Part shown: positions 1 to 8,895 of the stretch, one piece after another | How positions within the stretch are numbered: position 1 is the first letter of the stretch | How the letters are laid out: every line of letters starts with the position of its first letter | Assembly (NCBI RefSeq): GCF_014836335.1 | Contig: NZ_JACSRA010000011.1 | Span: forward strand, 62,001-126,000 | Direction of reading: 5' to 3' | DNA from: Clostridium cibarium | GTDB taxonomy: Bacteria > Bacillota > Clostridia > Clostridiales > Clostridiaceae | DNA length: 64,000 nucleotides | Program-made: the position numbers and the translations under genes | Notes under the pieces: model-generated | Told to the model about the DNA's origin: nothing | The model's input: only the letters and a program-made list of their open reading frames with translations | The model's database searches: none

Positions 1-23
1 CTGACCATATAGCTAAATCATGC

Positions 24-533
24 CTATAACTTAATCCAATACCTTTGGGTTAACTTCCCATTGTTTAGAACTTCATTTTCCAATATCCCACCGCAAGATT
101 TTATAGTCTTTGCAGAAGCAATATTCTCAGCATCACATGTAACCAAAATTTTATTCATTTCTAATTTTTTACATTCTTCAAGTGCCATTTTCAGCATTTT
201 CTTAGCATAACCTTTTCTTCGCTGATTTTTTGTCACACTGTAGCCAATGTGCCCTCCATAATTATATAAATACTCATTTAATGAATGTCTAATATTTATA
301 ATACCAATTAATTTATTATCTTCTTCATTCACAGCCAAGAACACACTTCCAGTCACTTCAGTATGTTTTGTACTCTCTTTTTCATTATCCAATACAAATT
401 TCATCCATTCTTCATATATATCATACTCCTGCAAATATGATGTACCAGCTAAATCATCACCATTCTCCATAAATTCTTTTTTATAATCTAAAACCTGCTG
501 CTTATATTCTATAGACGGCCTTAATAATCTCAT
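24..533 (-). CDS. GNAT-family N-acetyltransferase
   Basis: Encodes 169 residues with a GNAT fold resembling the RimJ/RimL or spermidine-type acetyltransferases that move an acetyl group from acetyl-CoA to an amine. The acetyl-CoA loop is visible as QRRKGYA at about residues 104-110, after the beta strand GHIGYSV, and a late NIASAKTIKSCGG segment fits the usual C-terminal helix and strand. The ATG is preceded by AGGGGGA at ideal spacing. It stands alone at the window edge, so no partner indicates its substrate. The family call is firm and the substrate is unknown. Confidence 0.85.
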   Translation of the reverse strand: MRLLRPSIEYKQQVLDYKKEFMENGDDLAGTSYLQEYDIYEEWMKFVLDNEKESTKHTEVTGSVFLAVNEEDNKLIGIINIRHSLNEYLYNYGGHIGYSVTKNQRRKGYAKKMLKMALEECKKLEMNKILVTCDAENIASAKTIKSCGGILENEVLNNGKLTQRYWIKL

Positions 534-680
534 AACTTTCCCCCTATTTTATTTATAGTAATAATTTTTTTCTTCGATACTATCTCCAAACAACCTCTAG
601 GAAAATTATACCACAGAACTTTTATATCTATAAAATCAAAGACCAGGATTATCTCCTAGCCTTTTTAATATTATATCTAT

Positions 681-842
681 TTACTTAATCTTTTGAAATT
701 CATCTTCATATTTATTAGCTTCATCTGGCGTAACCTTGTGGTCAATTCTTAATATTGTACTTCCTTTATCAAAATTAATTTTTGATGTATATTGATTAGG
801 CCTAACAATTAAATTGTTTTTTTCATTTTCCCACTCTCCCAA
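681..842 (-). pseudogene. Remnant of a small protein gene
   Basis: An open frame of about 53 codons ends at TAA (681-683) but has no ATG or ribosome site. The frame is closed upstream by a TAG. The readable peptide runs from LGEWENEKNN to KYEDEFQKIK. Its WEN motif and charged beta-rich layout faintly recall the C-terminal half of the lipoprotein at 21732-22130, but that link is weak. I read it as the tail of a decayed gene. Confidence 0.45.
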
Positions 843-920
843 ATACTATATAACATGATATTACACTTAATGTAACGAATTTGAAAATATTAATATATTC
901 TGTAATATACGCCAATAAAA

Positions 921-956
921 AGTACTGCATATTATTTTTGTATAATATACGGTACT
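921..956 (-). terminator. Rho-independent terminator of the 1050-1460 gene
   Basis: Inverted arms AGTACTGCATATTAT and ATAATATACGGTACT (two mismatches) flank a short T-rich loop. Read on the minus strand, the hairpin is followed by TTTTTATT. It lies about 95 bases beyond the stop of the secreted protein gene. Related hairpins recur at 6072-6108 and 10545-10581. Confidence 0.6.
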
Positions 957-1049
957 ATATTAAAAAGAACCCTATTTCTAAACTACTCTCTGTCAACTTG
1001 ACATCAGCAGTTCATTTCTAGAGTTCTTTAATTTAATTATTTTATTGCT

Positions 1050-1460
1050 CTACTCAGTAAAATACTCAACTCTTATATTTGTACTCCTGACGCTTTCATC
1101 ATATTCTATCTTAAAACGCCATGTTCCAGTATGACTCCAGTTATAAATTTGAGTTTCTCCATTTCTAGCATACCGAGCTGGTTCAGCTCCTGAATCATTC
1201 CATGAATTATTACTTGAATCATACTGCTGTAATGTAATTTTCATCCTATTCCCATTATAAAACGGTGATGCATTTACCTCTATTGATATACCTTGTCCTC
1301 TCATACTAAATTGATTAGTATAAATAATTCCTGCACTACCAAATGATTGAGTGAATGATTTCCATGTACCTGCATAACTTGTTGTAGATGGTATTTGTGA
1401 AATAATAAATACACATATTATCATTAATGGTAACATGAATTTCTTTTTTATTGAACTCAC
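1050..1460 (-). CDS. Secreted protein of unknown function
   Basis: A 136-residue product begins with a classical signal peptide: Lys-rich start, hydrophobic core at about residues 9-21, and a likely cleavage after TSYAG near residue 31. The mature part is about 105 residues rich in Trp, Tyr, Asn and Ser (SHTGTWRFKIEYDES), typical of a small all-beta extracellular domain. There are no cysteines to suggest disulfides in the mature chain. An AGGAGGAAAAG site precedes the ATG. I do not recognise the family. It is a single-gene unit with its own terminator. Confidence 0.7.
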   Translation of the reverse strand: MSSIKKKFMLPLMIICVFIISQIPSTTSYAGTWKSFTQSFGSAGIIYTNQFSMRGQGISIEVNASPFYNGNRMKITLQQYDSSNNSWNDSGAEPARYARNGETQIYNWSHTGTWRFKIEYDESVRSTNIRVEYFTE

Positions 1461-1618
1461 AAGCTTTTCCTCCTTTCCGAATATTATTACTTAAGAACAT
1501 TATTTTAATAAATAAAATTTATGTTCTTATAACAATACTTCTACACTCGCAGAAAAATACCTCCTTAATTTTACATTTATTCAATTTTTATCATCAAGAA
1601 TGATTTCAAAATAAATTA

Positions 1619-1635
1619 TCGAATAATACGATATC
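1619..1635 (+). repeat. Copy of the dispersed 17-bp motif TTGAATAATRYGRTATT
   Basis: Reads TCGAATAATACGATATC and is followed by TTACACAAAATAT. The same pair of elements occurs at 2893-2922, in each case just upstream of a plus-strand gene. Confidence 0.5.
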
Positions 1636-1753
1636 TTTTACACAAAATATATCCAAAGAAAGATTGTATGATGAAGAATTGAATCTTTTCTCCTTATTTT
1701 TATTTAAAAAATATGTTAATAAACTTATCAAACTAGAAAGCGAGGAATTAAAA

Positions 1754-2800
1754 TTGAGAATACTAAAAAGAACATTCTCCCTTTTAATATGTATATTAGT
1801 TACATTTTCTACCTTATCTCAACATAAAATTAGAAACATCAATGCTAAAGCAAATGAATTAAGACAAACACCTGTAATTGTTGATGTAGTATTATATAAC
1901 TTTCAAGATGCATTTATTTCTTTAGTCAAACAAAGCTTAGAAAATATTGAAAAACAAAATGAAGGAAAAGTTAACTTTAGATTTTATGATAGTAAAGGAA
2001 ATCAAGCAATACAAGATGAAATCATAAGCACACTAGTTAATGATAATGCAGATTTTTTATTAGTAAATTTAGTAGATACAAGATCAACTAAAGATATTAC
2101 TAGAGTTTTTGAACAACGTAAAATACCTATTATTTTCTTTAATCGAGAACCAGCAGACATAGATACTATTAAATTCTATGGTAAATCCTACTACGTCGGA
2201 ACAAATGCAATAGAAGCAGGTACTATACAAGCACAAATACTTATTAATATGTGGAACAATAATAGAAAAGCACTAGATACTAATAACGATGGCATATTAC
2301 AGTACATTATATTACGAGGTCAACAAAACAATATTGAAGCTGAGGAAAGAACAAAATCCGTCATTTCTACCATTGAAAAAGCTGGAATAAAGACCTCTGA
2401 GCTTGCCCAAAGTATAGCTAATTGGGATAGAATGTTGGCTAGAGATAACATTAGCTCCTTATTTCTTAGATATGATAACAAAATTGAAGCTATAATAGCA
2501 AATAATGATGAGATGGCCATAGGTGCCATAGAAGCACTGCAAAAATATGGCTATAATTTAGGAAACCCTAAAAAAACAATTGTCGTTACTGGAATAGATG
2601 CAACACCTGAAGCACAAGAGTTAATTAAGAAGGGATTCATGGCTGGATCAGTTTTGCAAGATCCTTCCGAAATGGCCAAAGCTATTTATACAATAGGATT
2701 AAATGTATTTCAAGGTAATGACCCTCTTTCTGATACGCAATATAAATTTGATGATACTGGAATAGCAGTTCGCATACCATATAGAGAATACCTAAGCTAA
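1754..2800 (+). CDS. MglB-like sugar-binding protein (orphan, secreted)
   Basis: The product resembles the periplasmic galactose/glucose-binding protein of Mgl-type ABC importers. The calcium loop DTNNDGILQY, followed by a conserved segment ending in EAEERTK, matches MglB, and IIANNDEMAIGAIEAL and VTGIDATPEAQ are typical of the periplasmic-binding-protein fold I. I place the start at TTG 1754, which follows AGCGAGGAA and opens directly on a signal peptide (MRILKRTFSLLICILV); the longer frame from 1664 adds 30 unrelated codons. No lipobox cysteine follows the signal, and no permease or ATPase gene is adjacent. It may therefore be a free secreted sensor rather than a transporter part. Confidence 0.8.
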   Translation: MRILKRTFSLLICILVTFSTLSQHKIRNINAKANELRQTPVIVDVVLYNFQDAFISLVKQSLENIEKQNEGKVNFRFYDSKGNQAIQDEIISTLVNDNADFLLVNLVDTRSTKDITRVFEQRKIPIIFFNREPADIDTIKFYGKSYYVGTNAIEAGTIQAQILINMWNNNRKALDTNNDGILQYIILRGQQNNIEAEERTKSVISTIEKAGIKTSELAQSIANWDRMLARDNISSLFLRYDNKIEAIIANNDEMAIGAIEALQKYGYNLGNPKKTIVVTGIDATPEAQELIKKGFMAGSVLQDPSEMAKAIYTIGLNVFQGNDPLSDTQYKFDDTGIAVRIPYREYLS

Positions 2801-2829
2801 GTAAATAGATATACTAATTAAAATACAAA

Positions 2830-2857
2830 CAAGGAACTTCATAAAAGGAGTTCCTTG
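2830..2857 (+). terminator. Hairpin after the MglB-like gene
   Basis: A perfect 9-bp inverted repeat, CAAGGAACT and AGTTCCTTG, starts 30 bases after the stop codon. The tail is TAATAAATATT rather than a clean T run, so termination may be inefficient. Confidence 0.6.
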
Positions 2858-2892
2858 TAATAAATATTACTACATTAAATCACAACGAAATA

Positions 2893-2909
2893 TGGAATAA
2901 TATGATATG
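2893..2909 (+). repeat. Copy of the dispersed 17-bp motif
   Basis: Reads TGGAATAATATGATATG, followed by ATTACACAAAATAT, matching the arrangement at 1619-1650. It lies about 35 bases before the start of the small secreted protein gene at 2945. Confidence 0.5.
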
Positions 2910-2944
2910 CATTACACAAAATATTAGTGAAAGGTGGTTATATA

Positions 2945-3265
2945 ATGAAAAAACTTATTCTAAAATTTTTGATTTTATTAATCTTATCATTTAACCTAAT
3001 AGGTGCAGCTATTCCGATTACATCAAATGTATTTAAAGAAGGCATTTACAACTTGAGTGATTTTGAGGCTATTTTGAAAGATAAAATTTATAAAGTTCAA
3101 AATGTATCTACAGATAAAAGCTCTTATATAATTATTTTTGATAGTAACTTAAAAACACTTCAATCTATAATGCTAGACCCACACTCTATAAAATATGACG
3201 TAACTCCATTAAAATCTAGCTACAAAGTAGTAATAGCTGGTGATGGTGAAATATATTTTTCATAA
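2945..3265 (+). CDS. Small secreted protein, unknown
   Basis: The ATG at 2945 follows AAAGGTGG with a 7-base spacer and is preferred over an in-frame ATG 18 bases upstream, which has no ribosome site. The 106-residue product has an N-terminal hydrophobic signal (residues 4-22) ending near IGAAIP. The mature chain of about 80 residues is beta-rich with many Ser, Lys and Tyr. I do not recognise a family. It shares its upstream repeat with the MglB-like gene just before it. Confidence 0.6.
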   Translation: MKKLILKFLILLILSFNLIGAAIPITSNVFKEGIYNLSDFEAILKDKIYKVQNVSTDKSSYIIIFDSNLKTLQSIMLDPHSIKYDVTPLKSSYKVVIAGDGEIYFS

Positions 3266-3277
3266 AATAAAAAAAAT

Positions 3278-3814
3278 TTATAATACTTTACATCGGACTT
3301 TGCTTACTATTATAACTATAATTAATAAAGCAATATTACATTTAATTAAAATACTATTTACTATTTTATATTTATCCCACTCTATCGTATCCTTTATTGC
3401 TACATATTTTTTCAAAGGGTACCATTCTGCTACCTTAAATGTTAATACCCCATACTTATCTGGCTTACTTTCAAATTCCCCATATACCCTAAAATAATGA
3501 TATTTCATATAATCATTATACCTATATCCCATTCCATTTATTATTGTCTTATAAATAGGATTTCCTTCAGTTAAATTAACCTCACTAGTGTTCAAATTTT
3601 TATACCCCATTTTTTTGCCATATTCAATTATATTATCATTTCCGCTTAAAACCCCAGGTCCTCCTGTAGATTGACTTATTGCAATCTCTAATTCAACATA
3701 ATTTGAGTTTCTTAGTTTCCCTGGCGTTTTATATGGCCAATTGGGAATTACTATTGAAATTACAATTAAAGATATAATAATAAAAATTAATAATATCTTC
3801 AATTTTTTATTCAT
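3278..3814 (-). CDS. Membrane-anchored hypothetical protein
   Basis: The start at 3814 follows AAAGGTGA at 5 bases and gives 178 residues. One hydrophobic helix lies at the N terminus (about residues 4-25) and another near the C terminus (about 150-170). Between them is an extracytoplasmic domain of about 120 residues containing SQSTGGPGVLSG and repeated aromatic residues. No catalytic motif is evident and I do not recognise the family. It converges with the small gene to its left. Confidence 0.6.
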   Translation of the reverse strand: MNKKLKILLIFIIISLIVISIVIPNWPYKTPGKLRNSNYVELEIAISQSTGGPGVLSGNDNIIEYGKKMGYKNLNTSEVNLTEGNPIYKTIINGMGYRYNDYMKYHYFRVYGEFESKPDKYGVLTFKVAEWYPLKKYVAIKDTIEWDKYKIVNSILIKCNIALLIIVIIVSKVRCKVL

Positions 3815-3964
3815 ATTAATCACCTTTACTTTCGTATAGATATCATTTATATCCAACTAATTTATACGTAAGTTTATCAATTATATTTTCTAACTTAACC
3901 TAGAGTACCTTAAAGATTGTCCTAAACATATATTATAATACATTTAAAAAAGGAGCATTATAAT

Positions 3965-4696
3965 ATGTTTTTTACACAACAATTTGTTTCAATTCCAATA
4001 ATATCTAATCCTCACATATTATGCAATAAGAAAGCACTATCTCATAAGCATAGAACATGTGAAACTCAAGAAAAAACTATAGAACAAGTTTATACAAACG
4101 AAAGACAAAAAGTATCTTCTCCTAGGGAAGTGTCTGTACAAAATTTCGAAAACTCTCCTACTCCAAGTGAAATACCCTACCTTAATGGAATTTGGTATGG
4201 ATATAATCCTAACACAAAACGACATGATTTTTGTGAGATTATCCAGGAGAAAGACACAAATAATCTAACTTTTATTAATGAAGTCAAAGATAGATCAAAA
4301 GGAAGTTTCTTAAATAAAGATACTGTCATAGCTACTGAGTGGGATGAACTTATAGGTCATATACGTGGAAATGCAATATATTGGGACAACAATACTTGGT
4401 GGGTCAGACAACTAAATGGTAATCTACCTTGCATATTTGGCAATTATTGTGGTCTTGGTTGTAGTGGTCCTGGAACTCCCATCAATCCTGTAGATTGGTG
4501 TTGTAAATTTCATGATGATTGCTATACAGAATATGATATTTCTTACCCCTTTCCAACATGTGATCAAGAATTAGTTAAATGCTTAAAGCCACTGGAGGGA
4601 TCTTTTCCACTATTAGCCCCTATTATTTTATCACCATTTTCATATGCAATTGATATGGTTCCAACAACTATATTAAAATATCCTCCTTGGAATTAG
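3965..4696 (+). CDS. Secretory-type phospholipase A2 domain protein
   Basis: The C-terminal half carries the full sPLA2 signature: calcium loop [10 protein letters not shown] (residues 161-170), then [12 protein letters not shown] (177-187) with the catalytic His183-Asp184, then [10 protein letters not shown] (198-207) with Asp200 in the place of the second catalytic Asp. Such enzymes hydrolyse the sn-2 ester of phospholipids using calcium. The layout follows the animal CCxxHDxC pattern more than the shorter bacterial/fungal type. The N-terminal 150 residues include a tryptophan-rich stretch ([14 protein letters not shown]) of unknown fold. No classical signal peptide is seen although the domain is rich in Cys. 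The ATG follows GGAG at good spacing, and a hairpin closes the gene. Confidence 0.85.
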   Translation: MFFTQQFVSIPIISNPHILCNKKALSHKHRTCETQEKTIEQVYTNERQKVSSPREVSVQNFENSPTPSEIPYLNGIWYGYNPNTKRHDFCEIIQEKDTNNLTFINEVKDRSKGSFLNKDTVIATEWDELIGHIRGNAIYWDNNTWWVRQLNGNLPCIFGNYCGLGCSGPGTPINPVDWCCKFHDDCYTEYDISYPFPTCDQELVKCLKPLEGSFPLLAPIILSPFSYAIDMVPTTILKYPPWN

Positions 4697-4764
4697 ATAA
4701 TTATTTTGCTATTAAATTTCTCTATAATTAATGTTTAAAAAATTGCAAACCTTAACTCATAAAA

Positions 4765-4797
4765 GGATTGAGTCCTGTACAATACAGGATTCAATCC
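4765..4797 (+). terminator. Hairpin after the PLA2 gene
   Basis: Arms GGATTGAGTCCTGT and ACAGGATTCAATCC (one mismatch, 14 bp) flank a 5-base loop, 68 bases after the stop. It could act in either direction, since the gene on the right converges on it. Confidence 0.65.
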
Positions 4798-4885
4798 CAA
4801 AGAGCTGCTTAATTAGACTGTCTAAAATTTAGAGTGCAGTTCAAATTCTTACCCACTAACTTCTTATTAGTTAAACTTTAAACTC

Positions 4886-5947
4886 CTAATTAGCTTTATA
4901 TTCTTGCACATTAAAATATTCTATTTTATCATAAATAATATAATCTTTATTTGTTATCTTCCCTCCGATAGGCTTATTCTCAAGTATATAATACGCCTCG
5001 GCCGTTCCCTTAGATCTTGAATCATACCAATTTAAAAATGCATTTAATTCATCCTTTGATAAATCATAAGTTTTTATAACATTATTGGACATATTTATAG
5101 TTAAGACTGCTCTATCTGCCATTGGTTTATTTGGATTGGTAGTGCTTGTATCTGTTACTGTAACAACACAAGTAGCAGATAAATTGCTTCCATCTGTAGT
5201 TGTTGCCATAATGTTTGCTGTTCCTGCTTTTTTAGCAATTACTTTACCATTGTAATCTACTGTTGCTACTGATGTATCACTTGAAATCCACTTTACATTT
5301 TTATTTGTTGCATTGTTTGGTGTAATTGTAGGAACTAAATTATCTGCTTGTCCTACTTGTAAACTACTTGTAGTTTTATTTAGTGATATCCCTGATACAA
5401 CTATCAGTTTGTCATTATTATACGGTTTTAACTCTCCTGTAGAATCTATATCTATTGCATCAAGGCACAAAAATGTTGAATTATTAGTAATTTCTACTGT
5501 ATGGATGCTATTATTTAAATTATTTTTCTCATATACTAATGTTTGAAGTTGCTCATTTTTTGCCTTGTATTCGCTAAATGTTTGTTTGACTCCATCAATA
5601 GATATGTTTATTGAATTTGAGCAGGCAGAATTACAAATAGATATAATCCTTAATTTTGTCCCTTGAAATTTAAATTGTATTTTAGAATTTGGATCCTTAT
5701 AGCAATCCCCCTCACTCTCTGTAGCATTATAGAAACTTGGCATATCAGGATAATGAACCCACCAGTTTCCTACATATTGTATTATACTATCCCTATCATC
5801 ATATCTACGCCAACCATTTTCTGGTTGTAATAACTGTTGCCCAACAGTAGCTGCACTCACAACAGTTCCCCTTTGAATTAATTGAATTCCTATTATAGCA
5901 AATAATATTAAAAATATTATGCTAAACTTTTTAATATAATTTTTCAT
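4886..5947 (-). CDS. Secreted Big_2 (bacterial Ig-like) surface protein
   Basis: The 353-residue product has a signal peptide (about residues 1-32), a Trp/Tyr-rich beta domain (35-170) resembling galactose-binding or carbohydrate-binding modules (YVGNWWVHYP), and one Big_2 domain (about 185-268) recognisable by ISLNKTTSSLQVGQ, TITPNNA, WISSDTSVATVD and GKVIAKKAGTANI. A C-terminal region of about 80 residues has no recognised family. Such proteins act in adhesion or glycan binding at the cell surface. GAGGGG precedes the ATG. No sortase LPxTG motif is present, so it is probably released or held non-covalently. Confidence 0.8.
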   Translation of the reverse strand: MKNYIKKFSIIFLILFAIIGIQLIQRGTVVSAATVGQQLLQPENGWRRYDDRDSIIQYVGNWWVHYPDMPSFYNATESEGDCYKDPNSKIQFKFQGTKLRIISICNSACSNSINISIDGVKQTFSEYKAKNEQLQTLVYEKNNLNNSIHTVEITNNSTFLCLDAIDIDSTGELKPYNNDKLIVVSGISLNKTTSSLQVGQADNLVPTITPNNATNKNVKWISSDTSVATVDYNGKVIAKKAGTANIMATTTDGSNLSATCVVTVTDTSTTNPNKPMADRAVLTINMSNNVIKTYDLSKDELNAFLNWYDSRSKGTAEAYYILENKPIGGKITNKDYIIYDKIEYFNVQEYKAN

Positions 5948-6071
5948 TTATGTTTCCCCTCATTTATAAATTACAAACGCGTTCAATTATTATTATAAAC
6001 ATTAAAACACAAAATTCCAATAAAATCCATATATAATTTATTTAAAATAGCATACCATTTTTTAATACTAA

Positions 6072-6108
6072 AATATTGCATATTCTTTTTATTCAAAAAT
6101 ACGGTATT
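6072..6108 (-). terminator. Imperfect hairpin after the glycosyltransferase gene
   Basis: Arms AATATTGCATATTC and AAATACGGTATT pair with G-U wobbles. On the minus strand the hairpin ends in ATTTTAG. It is related to the hairpins at 921-956 and 10545-10581. Confidence 0.45.
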
Positions 6109-6163
6109 GTAATTCATTATTTATATTACTTCTAATACAATCTTATATTAAGAAACTTCTTAG

Positions 6164-7321
6164 CTAAATTAAATTTTCAATAGCTTCAACTGCCTTCGCA
6201 GTTCCTCCAAGACTTAACAATATTTCTCCCGCTTTCTTAGAATTATTTCTATATACAGGATTTTCATTAAAATTATTAACTATTTTTTTTATTGTTTCAT
6301 AATTAAAATCACTTACTTCTAACATGGCTCCCGCTTGTAATTTAACTATCGAAGATGCATTATACTTCCTTTCAAATACATTACCTGGACATATGATTTG
6401 GGGGACTCCATATATTAAACTTGTCATAATACTATTTTGACCTCCATGATTTATATACACTACTGCTTCTGGCAATAACTCATTAAAATCAAATCTTTTA
6501 TTGACATTTATGTTATTTTTCTTATATGGCTCCACCTGCTCTGTAGCAATATAAACTTGATAAGAAGAACTTTCAAATGCCTTAGTTAATTCTTTTATTA
6601 ATATCATTGGAGAAATCGTCCCATTCCCCATATATGCTACTATTTTGTTTTTTTCTCCCTTTGTTTGTATTAGTTTAGGTGAAGAAAGAGGTCCAACAAA
6701 GACTATGCTTTCTCCGTCTATTGGCTCTATCTCGTAAGAACTCGGAACAATCTTTAGATCAGCCCAGTCAAATATATCCAAAACAGATTCCACTTTATTC
6801 AAATTATTCTCAGTTAAATATTTATTTACCCCTTTACTATACTCAGGATTAGATGCAAAACTTTTTTGAACTGGCAAGCTAAATCCTGTAGCTACTTTTA
6901 TTTTTTCTAGCTTAGCTGCAACAATAGCTGCTATTCTAAATTCTGAATAAATCACATCTGGCTTAAATTTTTGTATTGCTCTTCTTATACAAGATACATC
7001 ATTTGCAAAATATTTTCTATTAATTGCTCCTACCAAGTGTAAAACTTCTTCAAAGCTATTAATCTGTTTTCTTTGCTGTAATCCAACTAATTGTGATATT
7101 CTAAATATATTATTGCCAACAAATTTAGGAACTCCTAATAAGGACGGAATAGGGGCATAATAATTTTTTACGTTTTCTATACTATGATAATTTATATCTT
7201 CGGGTGCGCATAATGCTACTTTATGACCTCTCTTAATAAATTCGTTAGCTAATAATACTATTCTTGAAAAAGGTCCTTTTGTTTCTGTCATCGCTGACAT
7301 TGGTGCAAGTAAAACTCTCAT
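6164..7321 (-). CDS. GT1-family glycosyltransferase (MGT/UGT-like)
   Basis: The 385-residue product has the two-domain GT-B layout. The N terminus (MRVLLAPMSAMTETKGPFSR) ends in the acceptor-site loop, and RGHKVALCAPED follows. The C-terminal domain carries VYINHGGQNSIMTSLIYGVP (about residues 295-315), the sugar-nucleotide binding motif of UDP-glycosyltransferases of macrolide and sterol type. It should transfer a sugar to a small lipophilic acceptor. The ATG at 7321 is chosen because TAGGAGTG lies 6 bases upstream; the GTG at 7330 sits inside that site. No biosynthetic genes flank it, so it may act in self-protection or xenobiotic modification. Confidence 0.85.
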   Translation of the reverse strand: MRVLLAPMSAMTETKGPFSRIVLLANEFIKRGHKVALCAPEDINYHSIENVKNYYAPIPSLLGVPKFVGNNIFRISQLVGLQQRKQINSFEEVLHLVGAINRKYFANDVSCIRRAIQKFKPDVIYSEFRIAAIVAAKLEKIKVATGFSLPVQKSFASNPEYSKGVNKYLTENNLNKVESVLDIFDWADLKIVPSSYEIEPIDGESIVFVGPLSSPKLIQTKGEKNKIVAYMGNGTISPMILIKELTKAFESSSYQVYIATEQVEPYKKNNINVNKRFDFNELLPEAVVYINHGGQNSIMTSLIYGVPQIICPGNVFERKYNASSIVKLQAGAMLEVSDFNYETIKKIVNNFNENPVYRNNSKKAGEILLSLGGTAKAVEAIENLI

Positions 7322-7739
7322 AATATTCACTCCTATATATTTTTTGCTATATTAGTCATATGCATATTATACTATTCCTGGCAAATACCACTTTATTCAA
7401 TTTTCAAAGATTAATTTTTAATATTGTATATAAAACTTATAGCTAACGAATCTAACTAATCAGAATATAGAACAATGTAGGATTTAAAAATTTCATAACA
7501 AAATTAAAAAACACGTTTTATTCATAATAAGTAATTTATGTAAAATACAAGAACAAAAGGAAATATAAGAGATATTGCGAATAAGTATATATGTAAAGTG
7601 TAACTAGACGAAATCAATTCATACTTGTAATATCAGAACTATACCATATTAGGTAATTTATGTAAATATGTGTAAAATACTACTTGAAGGCAGATATATC
7701 GATATAGTACAAGCCTATAATTTAAGGAGGAATGATAAT
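7322..7739. other. Intergenic region with promoters for two genes
   Basis: About 420 bases without a gene separate divergent transcription units. It contains a minus-oriented copy of the 17-bp motif (7384-7400) directly followed by a stretch resembling an rRNA boxA (TCTTTGAAAATTG on the minus strand). Two copies of GTAATTTATGTAAA occur at about 7531 and 7653 ahead of the SH3-like gene. I see no further coding. Confidence 0.4.
7384..7400 (-). repeat. Copy of the dispersed 17-bp motif
   Basis: On the minus strand it reads TTGAATAAAGTGGTATT, about 65 bases upstream of the glycosyltransferase start. Confidence 0.45.
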
Positions 7740-8081
7740 ATGAATAAAAAATTATTAAGTTTAGTAATCGCAGGAGTTCTTGCAGTAACTTCCTTACCAG
7801 CAGTAGCTACATCAGCAGCTACCACAGATACTACTACAATAAGTAGTGCAAGTAGACATTATACTCGTCATCCAGTACCAGCTGATTATGTAGGATGGGT
7901 ATATTGTACTGGAAGTGGTGTTCGTATAAGAAATGGTAACGGTGAAATAAGAGGAACTCTTCTTTGTGGTCAGCAGATATATATTTATGGCTTAATTAAT
8001 GGACAAGGATGTTCCTATCTACATGGAGAAAGGGTATATGTTGCAGGACAATATTTAAGTACTGTACCTGAGGACTGCTAA
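7740..8081 (+). CDS. Small secreted SH3-like protein
   Basis: The start at 7740 follows AAGGAGGA at good spacing; the longer in-frame start at 7668 lacks one. The 113-residue product opens with a signal peptide (MNKKLLSLVIAGVLAV, cleavage near ATSAA at about residue 27). The mature part has SGVRIRNGNGEIRGTLLCGQ, which fits a bacterial SH3b repeat, plus three cysteines after cleavage. SH3b domains bind cell-wall peptides or glycans. The signal peptide is almost identical to that of the gene at 17438-17752, while the bodies differ. Confidence 0.7.
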   Translation: MNKKLLSLVIAGVLAVTSLPAVATSAATTDTTTISSASRHYTRHPVPADYVGWVYCTGSGVRIRNGNGEIRGTLLCGQQIYIYGLINGQGCSYLHGERVYVAGQYLSTVPEDC

Positions 8082-8103
8082 TAGTTCTTTATAAATAAGC
8101 AGA

Positions 8104-8130
8104 AAATCAAATACATATCGTATTTGATTT
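8104..8130 (+). terminator. Terminator of the SH3-like gene
   Basis: A perfect 11-bp inverted repeat, AAATCAAATAC and GTATTTGATTT, with a 5-base loop is followed by TTCC. It starts 23 bases after the stop codon. Confidence 0.75.
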
Positions 8131-8197
8131 TTCCGCTTTTCTTGTTAAGTTATAATTTTCCAATATTAAATTTATTCTGCTTGTACAATATAGAAAA

Positions 8198-8695
8198 TTA
8201 CAAGCCAAGCTTTCTTTCTATCGTTTCATTAATTATTGGCTTTAATTCTTCATCTATATCAAATTTAAATCTTCGATTAATTCCCAAAAATGTATTTGCT
8301 TTAAATTGAATTATATCTGGCAACACCCAACTATAACTCTTAATTTTATCCCATTTATAAAAATAACCCAAGTTATATATTCCATTTTCTCTTAATTCTG
8401 ATCCTATAAACGATTTTATTATATTTGATATTGATAATTCTATCCAAAAGATATATACGAATATTCCATTAAAATTATCTAACTTATTATGAATATACAA
8501 TCTTATCTCAGACGAAAATATCATAGAGAATAATATTATTAAGACTCCCCATATAATAGCTAGAACTCTGTTATCTTTTACTTTCACAATAAACTTTCCA
8601 TGATGATATACTGCATATAAATCTTTTAATAACAAACCTGTTCCAAAAATAATTAGTATTATATTAAGAATTGTCCAGAAATAAGAATTGTCCAT
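8198..8695 (-). CDS. Membrane protein, DUF5673-like
   Basis: The 165-residue product has three predicted membrane helices (about residues 6-25, 45-62 and 80-97). A cytoplasmic tail follows with LRENGIYNLGYFYKWDKI and SYSW, a pattern I associate with DUF5673 proteins, whose function is unknown. That family call is from memory of the motif and is moderate. A copy of the 17-bp motif and a TTGAAA-17-TATGAT promoter lie just upstream. Confidence 0.6.
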   Translation of the reverse strand: MDNSYFWTILNIILIIFGTGLLLKDLYAVYHHGKFIVKVKDNRVLAIIWGVLIILFSMIFSSEIRLYIHNKLDNFNGIFVYIFWIELSISNIIKSFIGSELRENGIYNLGYFYKWDKIKSYSWVLPDIIQFKANTFLGINRRFKFDIDEELKPIINETIERKLGL

Positions 8696-8758
8696 ACGTT
8701 CACCCCATTTTAAATTAATACATGTTAGTTTATCATATACTAACTATCCACATATTTC

Positions 8759-8775
8759 AATACCAGATTATTCAA
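8759..8775 (-). repeat. Copy of the dispersed 17-bp motif next to a promoter
   Basis: On the minus strand it reads TTGAATAATCTGGTATT. Its last two bases begin a TTGAAA -35 box, which is followed after 17 bases by TATGAT, ahead of the 8198-8695 gene. Confidence 0.5.
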
Positions 8776-8820
8776 TTTTTCACTTCAATTTACTATATGA
8801 AATTTTAATATTACGTAGAA

Positions 8821-8859
8821 AAAATCGCAAATTCAATTATTTTTGAATAATGCGATTTT
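8821..8859 (-). terminator. Terminator of the crystallin gene
   Basis: On the minus strand AAAATCGCATTATTCAA pairs with TTGAATTTGCGATTTT and a run of six T follows. It starts 37 bases after the stop. Its right half also matches the dispersed 17-bp motif. Confidence 0.75.
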
Positions 8860-8895
8860 ACAATTTCCTATTTATTTCTAATTAACAATATACTA

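Noticed and set aside
1664..1753. Upstream extension of the MglB-like gene to ATG 1664
   Set aside because: The 30 extra codons precede the signal peptide and have a poorer ribosome site than TTG 1754.
3240..3497. Plus-strand 85-codon frame overlapping 3278-3814
   Set aside because: It is antisense to a gene with a clear signal and ribosome site, and its composition is not protein-like.
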